Assembly: GCA_038093515.1 (NCBI GenBank)
Contig: JBBPSI010000035.1
Coordinates: 104,303 to 168,302 of the forward strand
DNA: 64,000 nt
From: Butyriboletus loyo
Taxonomy: Eukaryota; Basidiomycota; Agaricomycetes; Boletales; Boletaceae
Direction of reading: 5' to 3'
Below, in pieces: positions 48,600 through 58,562 of this stretch (position 1 is the first letter of the stretch; each line of letters begins with the position of its first letter). Position numbers and translations under genes: made by a program. A model generated the notes under the pieces. That model saw nothing but the letters and a program-made list of their open reading frames with translations, searched no databases and had not been told where the DNA came from.

Positions 48600-49675
48600 A
48601 AGGCTCGACAACTACAATCATTCCGAAACGTGAACCTAGCCCAGACGCGGCTTATAACATCGACACGCCTACTCCACCACGCGAGCTATCCAGAGGTGAG
48701 CCCAATTCCAATTTTGCGCCGTGATCGGGTGAATGGGACGAAGAGGAGGAACCGATACGAGTAGGGAACACTCCCGAGGGCGAGGAGCCCGAAAAGAAGA
48801 GAATCGAGGTAAGCCCCTCATTATGCTCTCCTTTTTTTGGACAGCCCCGCTCACGATCCGACAGACGGGGCGTGCACTCCGGTTCGACGAGCTCGAGTCC
48901 TTCCCTTCAAGGGGCAGCGATACACCGGGATGACGATCGGTGGGTCGCATCATTGGACGTACGAGAGTGGACAGTGGGACGAGACCAAGGAAGAGCCGGA
49001 TTTGTGGAAGGTATGTTGTCTGATTCAGTTCGGGGGTGGAACGGCGCTGGTGTCATTGGGGGGGGGGGATTCGAATTCGTCGTGTGCTCAAAGGCAGTCA
49101 TGGTCATGTACAGATCAAATTTGAAGCGCGGAAACACCGACAGAGGCATGCGCCCAAGGGATCTTCTACGCCAGTCGGGACGGAATACCATAGGTGAGCG
49201 TGTGATGAACTCGTTTCTCTGTCGTCGCTTTGCCCTTGCCCTTGCTGAACTGTGAGCACTAGTGGTACATCAGGTGAGCATCTTCATTGTTCTTGTTCCC
49301 GTGTGCTAAACGTGTGTTGAATGTCGTTCAAGAGGACGAAGGCACGTATTCGACGCGGATGGAAGGTTGCAAGTACAAGGTTTGGGAACTCCATCGGTAC
49401 ACACCGTCAAGGGACAACGCGAGCGGGAAATCGAATTGCTTGAGGACGCGAAAGCCCGCGTGTTGGGGCTCGCCCCCATCATCGGATCGCGAAAGGTAAG
49501 CTGGGTGAGGACAAGGTCATATTGGGTAGTGCGAGAACATCGCTTTTCCACAGGTGTCATCACCGATGCGAAAAGAACGCGGATAACGAACGCTCGAGCA
49601 AACAATCCAAGGGGGGCACGTAAAAAAGCTGAGCCCGAGGAGACCAAAGCGGATATCTCAGATGGGTCTGAGTAA
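48600..49675 (+). CDS. Conserved-looking protein, boundaries uncertain
   Basis: Several open segments join by plausible short introns. First an acidic, Pro-rich part (KREPSPDAAYNIDTPTPPR at about 48620-48690, then DEEEEPIRVGNTPEGEEPE at about 48735-48790). Then the most ordered block, PFKGQRYTGMTIGGSHHWTY with SGQWDETKEEPDLWK (about 48905-49010), continues IKFEARKHRQRHAPKG and GTEYH (49116-49195). Last are a coil-like REREIELLEDAKARVLG (about 49408-49460) and a basic/acidic tail ending at 49675. The GMTIGG-HHWTYESG pattern recalls a hypothetical family I associate with Agaricomycetes. The start codon was not found with confidence. Function unknown. Confidence 0.5.
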
Positions 49676-49918
49676 AAGCGTTGCAGTCGATTAGAAATCT
49701 GTGAAGACCACAGATTGGCACTGAAGGTAGGACTGAGCTAGTCGGGTGTTCGACAGATAATAGTAATCCGAAGAGTCAAAAACGAACAGTACACGAAAAC
49801 GTGGCTGTTCTCGCTCAGACCCGTGAACACCTGATGAACGATGACCATCAAAAACGAAATGGACGTCTCGAGAAGTGCATGTATGCACGAGATGTGCGCC
49901 GCATAAGGACCACCCACT

Positions 49919-51153
49919 TTATTTTCTCTCCCTTATTCCCCCAGCTTTCACCTTTCCCTCATTCTCATTCGCCCTCTCTCTTGCTGCCTGGTCTCTCAAG
50001 AGTTCTCCTTCCCGCCTCCACTCTCTCTTCTCGAATGCATCATACTCTTCCTTTGCATCTATCCATCTTTCTTGGATATCCCTCACGTTCTCTGCCATCG
50101 GCCCTGCGGCAGTTGTGAACAATGAGTACAGATTTGGCCGAGCAGATGCAGGTGTAGAACTTGAGTCAATGGTGCCTTCTGGTGCAGGAGCATCTTTGTG
50201 AGGGACAAAGATGTAGCCTGTCGCGCGGTCGATGACGCGGGACAGGTTTAGCATCGAGTTCTTGTCCTTTGTGAATATGGATAAGCTAGTCATGCAACAA
50301 GAAAAGTCATCGCATAATTTGACAGCGGCTCACCTCGATAGCAAGAGTTTCGAACCCGACAAGGCTGTAGTCTTCGATCACAGATATTAATGCCATATTC
50401 AGCGCCGTAAAACGTGGCGAGGTTGTATTCAAGGCGTTCTCTAGATAGGATAGATCTTGCACCTCGGTGTAGAAATCGAGGCTAAAGTCTGGGTGCTTGT
50501 TAGGGCGTTTCACGACCGCGTGTTCAAGAACCGCGTACCGAGATCACCATACTGAGATAGGATGTCGATTTTGGAGAGCACGTTGATATGTGGCAACTCG
50601 AGCTGGAGCATGGTTCGAAGGGAGAGGAGGAGGACGGACACGTACTTGGCGGGGTCGGTAACGTAGTGTGCATCACACAAATGAACGGCCGCCAGCTGGT
50701 CAACGAATCGCAACTTTCGTGAAACACTGGCCTCTCCGCAGACAAAAGGTGATCGCGTACCCGGAATCCGACCTTGGACAGTCGCTGGATAATACGCTTG
50801 AGAGACTCATGGATCGTTGCGAGCTCGACCTGTCCGGGGATATCGAACAGGACATACGCGTCCGGCCCCAGTTCCGCCAACTTTGTCTCTAGCCAGTCGA
50901 GATTTGCGTCGAGGTGTTCCATGCAATACAACATGCCACCATTGGGACCTAGTCCGTGGGCATCCATCGCGTCTTGAAGGGTGATGAGGGATGCGATGTC
51001 GATGGCGCATGGATATGGGATGTTATCATTTGCAGGATCCAGGTTGACGATGGAGATGGGGCGCCCGAGGGCAGTGAACAGCTGGTATTTTCCATAGCAA
51101 TAGGTCGATTTACCACTTCCTGGAGCACCGCAGACGATCTCACCAAAGGGCAT
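49919..51153 (-). CDS. GPN-loop GTPase 2
   Basis: Small GTPase of the GPN family, needed with GPN1 and GPN3 for assembly and nuclear import of RNA polymerase II (and III). Four exons (51153-50761, 50713-50539, 50488-50334, 50266-49919) sum to 1071 nt, 356 residues. Seen: P-loop GAPGSGKS at residues 9-16, NLDPAND, the family-defining GPN tripeptide at 69-71 (GLGPNGG), FDIPGQVE (G3), and the guanine-specificity region VLSKIDIL, where the usual NKxD reads SKID as in GPN2 proteins. [13 protein letters not shown] follows. The third acceptor is set after 50489 because it keeps frame (DFSLDFY). The C-terminal 60 residues form a charged helix ([19 protein letters not shown]). Confidence 0.93.
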
Positions 51154-52430
51154 GGTTGTGGAGTGAGTCAGAGTTTAAAATGACATGATAAACCGTCCGG
51201 AGTGCTGATTGATGGTATCTTTGCCCTTGCAGGGAGTACAAAAGGTGTCGATTCAATTTTGTCTTTCTAACATAGCAATTAATAGCTGCATGCTGGCAGC
51301 AGCACTCAACTTTCCAACTGGAATCCATCAATGCCAAAATCTCCTCGTCCACTCGCAAACCCACGTACGTAGCTCGTTCAAATTAAAAAGTAGGAGATGT
51401 CTTTGTGAGCTCACACGTTTCTCATCGGATTCCTCCTGGCTGCTGCTTTCCACATGAATGGGTAGTTTGGTTCACTTGATTCTCGCGTTCTACAGATGGA
51501 TCTTATTCAATGCCGAGAGACACCGTTCGAAGGAGATCCTTGTCGCGGAACCCGACCGCAAGACGGTATGCCGCCTTTCGGTTCGTAATACAGTCGAGCC
51601 CTACGGAACACTGAATGGATATTCTCGTAAGTTCAGTCACCAAGCGAGAGTCCAACCAGTCGGTTCATTGGGCATGGCGTTGACGGGAGTTGCAAAGATT
51701 CTGAGTAGGGTTTAAGATCGAGGAAAGGTCAAATTGATTCTCACAGCAAGGACTCGCGCGCGTGTTCACCAATACAACTTCACGTCGGTTCGCCTCCAAG
51801 ATCATGGTTGGTCGGTCGCGTGACAAGCTTGTTCATCAAAGATGCTCGAGGGACGACCCCAACATCTAGCCAATAGAAATGGATTCGGGAAGTGTCGTGT
51901 GTTGTCGAGAGGTACTAGCTATTCATGGGACAAAACCAGCGTACTTGGTGAGTGGCTCTTCTGCTGCGTGATGGCCTGGTCATGGCATATTCGGTTGCGA
52001 AATCTGTCAGCCAGCCACATCTCAACCAACCAGGTAAGTACTAGATCCTTGAATTAGTCATTATGCTCATGTCGGCCAAAAAGATGACTCATCCTCGTGT
52101 ACTGCATGGACCGCGAAGCCGTGATCACGGTAGGCTTTCTCTGCTCCGGTTTCAATGTTGACACTTTTCAATCACATGAAGTATTTTTGCAGTATAGTAA
52201 GTCACAAATTCTAGTTTGAGTGCCGGCTCGTGTTTTCTCCGAAAGCCCGTTTGAATTATTCATCCAGTGCTCTAATTATTACGGTACATGAGGAGGTTTG
52301 TGTATTCTCTATATGCTCCCTTGAATTTTATCAGGGCCCCCTGTTCCTGGATTAGCTACCAGATGAAGTCGTCGTCCTGCCCTTGAAGCACCATCATTCT
52401 CTGGGTGGTGGGGACGGACGGTAAAAGGGG
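51154..52430. other. Intergenic, no gene resolved
   Basis: 1.28 kb upstream of GPN2. A plus-strand frame at 51458-51715 (85 codons) and another at 51842-52057 show no family resemblance. The presence of several GT...AG pairs leaves room for a small spliced gene that I could not reconstruct. Confidence 0.4.
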
Positions 52431-52435
52431 CTCCC

Positions 52436-53200
52436 ATGGCGCAGAGGAGACCGACCCTTGCTAACACATCATCGCGCTTTCTGAATACCTCATCTCCAGT
52501 AAAATGTGACATCTGCCCTCTCACTTCTTGCTTTGGTTGGGGCCGCTACAGCAATGCAGCTTCCTTGACTGCCGTCAGTCGATGTAATGAATCGATCCTG
52601 TTATTCACTTCAAATGGCTCCGGGTTTAGATATCAACAACTTGGCCAATGACGCCCCGGGAGCCCCAGTTGACGTGGGTATTAGTCTCGGTTGGATTGGC
52701 GCCATCTACTTGTCAACGGCCGGCACCTTGGTAGTGACCACGTATGAAGGTACTGGATGCAATAATGATGTATTGCGTCCTATGTACGATCGGTGGTTCC
52801 TACTGGGATGACCAGACCCCCTTCAGCAGAGCTGAGTTCATACTTCTAACTCGCAGTTGATAGTGACATAGGGACCGTCCTTCATCTATGGCTGCAGCGC
52901 AGGAGTGGAGATATCCTCCGCCGACTCAAGGTACGATGCCTTTGCTTGCACCGTTGCCTGTAAGATCAGCCCTATGTGGTTTGTGTATTCGCTAGAGCAA
53001 CGTCATATCCTGGCCCGGACGGAAGTTACTCTCGTTGTATTACTCGTTTGTTACCGCTTACAACATTTCCAGCTGGTGGAGGATGTTGCGTCAACAACGC
53101 CGGTCCTAATAGCTACGGCGCCTGCGCATTCCGCCAGCCGTATCAATTTAGCGTCCGTGTGCTGCAGGTGGTTGCGATTGCGGCGGCGCTGATTTGACTC
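52436..53200 (+). CDS. Possible small secreted protein, unresolved model
   Basis: Pieces suggest a secreted Cys-containing protein. A signal-like stretch TSALSLLALVGAATAMQ lies at about 52509-52560 but has only a GTG, with a stop just upstream, where an ATG would be expected. It is followed by INNLANDAPGAPVDVGISLG and TAGTLVVTTYEGTGC (52630-52765), YWDDQTPFSRAEF (about 52803-52840), FIYGCSAGVEISSADSRYDA (about 52877-52935), and a terminal GGGCCVNNAGPNSYGACAF with a hydrophobic end (53075-53197). The segments are in several frames, joined by likely introns. Either it is a real gene whose start exon I missed or it has lost its start codon. I do not recognise the family. Confidence 0.4.
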
Positions 53201-53589
53201 TAGAGACACGTCCATATAAGCATTTCTTAGACTGAAGCATTGGACGGTACACTTTTAATCTGGGTCAAGTAGTGCTCGGAGTGTAAAATGTCGAATAATT
53301 CGAGGTCCGCTGATGTCCAGCAAGGTTGCACCCTTACGGGCTTGGACCACACTTCAATTTTCTCCACCACGTTCAATTTCCTCTTTGTTGGGCTATCTCC
53401 TATATCGCACAAACGTCCGTGTTGGTCAGAAAGAACGATGACCTCGCTCAAGAATAACAGACAGAGAAAACCTTACGTCGTAATGATGTTATTTTTCAGG
53501 TAGACCCTGGTCAGCATGTTCACACCGCGTTTCGTAGCGTCCTCGAGGCTCCGATGGTGCTTGGCTTCATGACCGTGCACCCTTGTCCT

Positions 53590-54563
53590 CCGCAAAAGGA
53601 AACAACGCGATTGGCTCAGTAACCGTTTCCACTAATGCACCAAATACAAAACTCGTCGTATCCAATCTTCATTATGAGATCACGCCTAAAGACTTGGTGG
53701 TGAGCCACCCGATTCTTCATTTTCTTTCTGTCGCTGAGTGACTCGAAAGTCCATCTTTGGGCAGATAGGCACGCTCGTTCGCGAGCCACTGATCAGGGTA
53801 CGATGATTCCGAATTCGAATACACACAGTCACGTCGCCCCGTCTGGTCACTCCTGTCGTGGTCCCTTTGCTGTGGTTAAAGTCGGGGTTTCGATGACCGC
53901 TTTCGCTTCTGGCTTCTCAGTGGAAATGAACACCTAGCTAAACCTGAGAAATCACCTTTTGCTTTTAAAGTACGATCGCAGCGGTCGTTCCTCCGGTGTT
54001 GCCATCATCACGTACGAAAAGGCTGCGGAGGCGACCTACGCCAAGAAAGAATTCGAGGGTAAACTCGCGAAAGGTTCGTATCGTGTTGGATGGGTTCAAC
54101 GTTGCTTTGGTCGATGCGTTTGAGGTGTTGACTCTGATTTCCAGGACAGCCAATGGAAATCGCTTTCGATACTGCTCCACTTCGACGTGTGCGGTCTGCA
54201 AGTATGCCTGGCGCTTCGACTGCTTCGTTGTTGCATAGAATTGAGCGACCTTCCCTTGCTGAGCGCCTAGGAAGTGACGAAGACTCGAAACGGCCGACAA
54301 TGTATGTACCGCTATTTTCTGGTAACCGTAACACATGGTTACGTTGCTCCAGCACCCGCGCGAGAGCACCCCGGTCTGTGCGAGGTGGTGTGGCACCGAG
54401 GTCAAAGGTTGGTCGACCGACCCGCTCAAAGGCCAAAACGGCAGAGGAACTGGATAGAGAATTGGATGTTTTCATGGCAGATGACGGGCAGGACGCCACG
54501 ATGGATCCGAAGTCTAAGGTCGCGGAACCCGTCGCGGCACCTCAGGATGTGGAAATGGCGTAA
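53590..54563 (+). CDS. ALY/REF (Yra1-type) mRNA export factor
   Basis: RRM adaptor that couples mRNA to the TREX complex and the export receptor. The 5' exon(s) before about 53590 were not resolved, so this is a 3' partial model. Exons: about 53590-53699, 53765-53797 (33 nt), 53972-54074, about 54146-54302 and 54354-54563. The RRM reads KLVVSNLHYEITPKDLV, IGTLVREPLIR, then YDRSGRSSGVAIITYEKAAE and QPMEIAFDTAP. A basic RG/RS-like stretch follows (RGGVAPRSKVGRP), and the C-terminal helix TAEELDRELDVFMADD matches the conserved C-box of the family. The N-box was not found. The 33-nt exon encodes the beta-2 strand region of the RRM. Confidence 0.85.
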
Positions 54564-54735
54564 AGGATTGCAATATGGAGCTATGATATATTTATGTAGT
54601 TTATGATATGCTTTGGGGCGTGTTGGTGGATTAGTTCGTTTGATGCCGTGCTTGATAGAATCAATATTTGACTCTGATGTGGCTTGCTGCACTCGATTTC
54701 CGGATTGACGTTTTGGACCGAACGTCGAGTGCAAG

Positions 54736-56413
54736 ATGCACCGGTGCTTGAACATCGTCGAGGTGCAACGGACCATCCTCCGTGAAGTCTATTGCCAACC
54801 CAGGGGCTCGGTCACACTAGCCAGAATTGCGCGCACTTGTCGTGCCTTCAACAGTACTGCACTCGATGTATTGTGGGCCTCGTTGGATTCGTTCGTGTAC
54901 CTCATCCAATCTCTTCCCCGGGACCTATGGAAGATTGAACCTGTGGATAGAAGAATGGTATGTCCCCATGTATTCTTCAGCTACCACTCGGGCTAATCCG
55001 GGCTAGACATTTCAAAGACCCATGTCACTAAGGGACTGGGAAGTCTTCTTCAGATATTCCTCCCGAGTACGGTTCTTGTTTCAGTCCGTTGGACCCGAAA
55101 TGCGGACCCAGTGCTCGAATCTGGGCGACGATGTCATCTTTGCACTCTCCACTCCCCCGACCTACGGTCCTCTTATCCCGTACTTGAAAACCCTTCATTG
55201 GGATAAACCAAACAGAAAGTATGCATCGCTCTTGCGCTTGCTACTGACACCTTCCCTTGTCTCTCTTTCGCTATCCTTTTGTGCACTGCGCTCCCCTGAG
55301 GTATCAGTCCTGACCTCCATCGGTACCATATGTCCTTTGTTGAAAAATTTCAATATTGCTTCGTATAAGCCGTTCGCCAACGCCACCGTCCTCGACGTCA
55401 AAGGCGAAAAGATCCTGTCCGAGGCACTCTTGTATCTGCACTCATTGGAATCACTCGTATGTCCCGCGCTCGACGAAGCTGCGATCATCCACCTTTCCCA
55501 CCTTCCCTGTTTGCTCGAACTCTCACTGGAGCTCCAACTCGATTTCCAGCTGGAGAGAGTAAAACCCTATGTGGCACCGCCAGCGTTTGCACCCCTCCAA
55601 TCATTAACGCTGCATGCCAGCGCGCTCTCGACCTTGACGTCACTCCTGGAGCCTATGCGCTTCAAGCCGAGCAGCGTGTCATTTTCCGTGGCGAGTACGC
55701 CTACCCCGGACGCGTTGCGTCTGTTTTTCCTCACTCTGGTCAGTGCATGCAATTCCGAGGTCCTATCGCGGATATCGATGGTCACGTGCAACGAACGGCA
55801 ACGTGGCATTCTACCTCAACAAGTCTCCCTATCCACATTCCAGTCCCTCCTCGCACTTCCCAACATCGACGCGTTTGAATTCGACGCGCCGTGCGACATC
55901 GCACTCGACGATGACGCGATCACGACGTTGGCCAAACATTGGCCAAAGCTGACCATGCTCTCGATCAATGCGAAATCGGGCTGGGGGATCACATCGCGCG
56001 TGACACCCCAGGGCCTGATCATGCTCCTCTCTCGTTGCCCGGGGCTCTCCGACATCGCGCTTGCGGTAGACTTTTCAGAGATCGATGGGCCGCATGCCGA
56101 TATTCCAGAGTCACGTCCGGGAAACGGGGTGACGAACGACAAGTGTCTCATTGCCAACTTTGTCACGTCGGCGATCATGTTCCCGGCCACGGTTGCGGCG
56201 TTTTTGAGTGATATCTGTCCCGAGTTGGAGGCGGTCGATTCGGCGTGGTGTCAAAGCATGTTCATGCAGGATGTGGATCGGGAGGAGGTGGATATATACC
56301 GAGAGCGGTGGGAGGAGGTGGGGAATTTATTGCCTGCGTTCTCCGCGGTGAGGAAGCAATGCATGGAATGGGCCCAGACAAGGACAAGGGAGGGGAGCGT
56401 CACGCCTGCATGA
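54736..56413 (+). CDS. F-box/LRR-like protein
   Basis: Two exons, 54736-54957 and 55007-56413, give 542 residues in frame. The N-terminal part (VEVQRTILREV ... SVTLARIARTCRAFNSTALDVLWASL) is the degenerate F-box pattern common in Agaricomycetes. The long C-terminal part has repeated Leu-rich segments (LKTLHWDKP, SLVSLSLSFCAL, LHSLESLVCPAL, LLELSLELQL, LQSLTLHASALSTLTSLL). Such proteins bring substrates to SCF ubiquitin ligases through SKP1; the substrate is unknown. The family is greatly expanded in these fungi, so no specific role is inferred. The end is fixed by TGA at 56411. Confidence 0.8.
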
Positions 56414-57152
56414 TGTGGCCACTCAGATTGGGTGAGTGGGTGTGTATTTTGATGACCTCTCCTGGGATCGAGTTTCGTGATTGAGCTTTTTGCGGTGACG
56501 CAGACATGAGAGTTGAAGGGGCATCGCCTCTTGATGGGTAGATATCCTCGCCCGCGGCGAGGTGGGACTGGGGTTCCCGTTCTTTTGGTAAGCCTACAGT
56601 TCGCAATAGAGCAAGAAAAAAGTGCATAGGACATGAAGTAGATATTCAAGGGTCAATCGCTATCGTATTAGACTAACATGTGAACGATACATTAGAGTCG
56701 ATGGAGCTACTTGGTGAGGATTGGGTGTCATGGGCGCACGATTGGCAGGTATTGCGATCCAATCGTGGATGGTTAAAGTCTCTTTTACTTTTATCCAGAA
56801 TAACTAATAAAAGTTATGTGCTCATTATTTAAATCCAAATCGCCCCGCCTGAATGAATCCTTCCAACTGTTTCAAACATTGAAATAAACAGGACTAAAAA
56901 ATGCGGAGGGGCGTCGAAGGTAAATGGGGGTTACTCGGACACGGTCTCGGCTAGATCCTTGGAAAAACCTAACCTAACGATGCGTGCAGGCTGACAGTTA
57001 CTGCAGCTCACGATCACTGCATGACACTGATGAATAAATCCGAGATCGTAGGCTCATCAAGCCGTCCAGCTGCACCTGCAAACGACGCTATCAGTCTGTA
57101 CAAGAACAAACAAACACATGAACCAGACGCCGTTTTGCGGGTGACCTACCTT
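56414..57152. other. Intergenic, convergent 3' ends
   Basis: 739 bases between facing 3' ends. An AT-rich patch lies at 56790-56850. I see no gene and no clear RNA. Confidence 0.5.
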
Positions 57153-57877
57153 TCAAGCAGGGGGGGCACTTTGTAACGGAGTAAGGTTTCTGCGGTGTAG
57201 TATGGGTGTGGTTGCTTCTCGAGATCCTGGCCGTGCTCGATGGAACCTCCTCCAGCCAATCATTCCATTTCTTGATCGCACTCGCTCTTCGGCTTGGGCT
57301 AACTTGCATGCTCTCCGATCTGATTCGGCGTCCGCCAGCGAGGCCCCTTGGATTTGTGGGCACTTTGGTGTTGACGGAGAGCTAGATTGAGCTGTGCTTT
57401 GAACGTCGTTGGCTTCCTGACGCCTCCCGGTATGTGAGGTGCTGTCCTGGACGAGTCCTGAGACCCCTAGTGGCCCCGAGCGCCATTCTTTATCATTGGG
57501 AGGGTAGGGTAGTCTCGCGAGTGCTCTCGCAGCAGCGGACTCTTTCGCAGCGTCCCGCGTCGGTCCAGACCCCCTGCCCATCTCGACACCGTCGACTTTG
57601 TGTAAGTAAATGACGTGAACGACTGGCAAACGCAGCAACGTCCCGCATCGAACCACTTACAATAACAGATGGAAGTGTAGGCAGGCCGTTGGGGGGGACC
57701 GGAGGCGGCTGTCACCCAGTTTATCCTCTCATCGAGGTCCTTTCCGTGAAGCGCTCGTAAGCGTGACAGAAAGAGATCTTGATAGACTGATGGCAGGCGT
57801 GAGATGTGGGCTGGGCAAGGTTGCTTTTATACCCCCTGTGCGCACGGTGACGTACCTTGCGACTGCGACTCTGTCAT
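57153..57877 (-). CDS. Small dsRNA-binding domain protein
   Basis: Three exons (57877-57856, only 22 nt, then 57786-57661 and 57595-57153) sum to 591 nt, 196 residues. One double-stranded RNA-binding domain fills residues 7-75: VYQDLFLSRLRALHGK (helix 1), RPAYTSICYFDGVEMGRGSGPT (strands 2-3) and RDAAKESAAARALARL (helix 2 with the RNA-contact DAAKE turn; canonical is KKxAK). The rest is polar and disordered. With no nuclease or helicase domain it is a stand-alone dsRBD, perhaps an accessory of RNA silencing or editing; this is inference. The start ATG gives MTESQSQ and requires the first intron. It is divergent from the aldehyde dehydrogenase. Confidence 0.82.
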
Positions 57878-58562
57878 GTGGCTATCTTCGGATGGCTTGC
57901 GAATATGGCTTGGAGAAGACAACGAGGTCTTGGACGAGCGTGAGAGGGCTGATACGTTTCTTATTCTCAGAGAGCTCTATTTAAATACATTTCTTCAATT
58001 GGGCGCTGAGTGTAGTCACGTTGATTCATGGCGGTGGTATGGGAAACGAACAGCCTACTTGGCCGTCGTCCATGTATGGCCAGCGGAGATGTTGGAGGGG
58101 GAATAAACTGGCTCGGCACTACCTTGCCCGATGTCAGGGTGACACTGCGAGTTCCGACCCCACCTGGATCTTCACATACTTGATGTGTTTGTGGTTATCT
58201 GAGCCTTGCGCCATTTTGCTTGCGACCCGGGTTTCGGAACAAAAAAAAGGCCCGTCTCGGTAGGAGAGTGTTTGACTGGGATCACCGTTTCTTGTGTCGA
58301 CAGAGCAACGACCTGCGGATATCGAAAAAGCGTCATGCATGTGTTGAACGTGTCCACGAACCGATTGGCTGCCAATCATGACCAAATTCGAGTCGTGCTC
58401 CTGAATATAGACAGACGTTGACCCGGTTTACCGCGGCACTTCGAAGACGCGTGACGCGACGTTGACCTGGTACCGTAGTCGTCCGTATTCCACTCGCAAT
58501 CCTCCTAGACGCATCTTTTGCTCCCTCCTGTCACCATATTGTGATTGTGACTACTCCTGGAC
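57878..58562. promoter_or_regulatory. Divergent promoter region, dsRBD/ALDH
   Basis: 685 bases between divergent starts. No gene in it. No site is specific enough to name. Confidence 0.4.
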
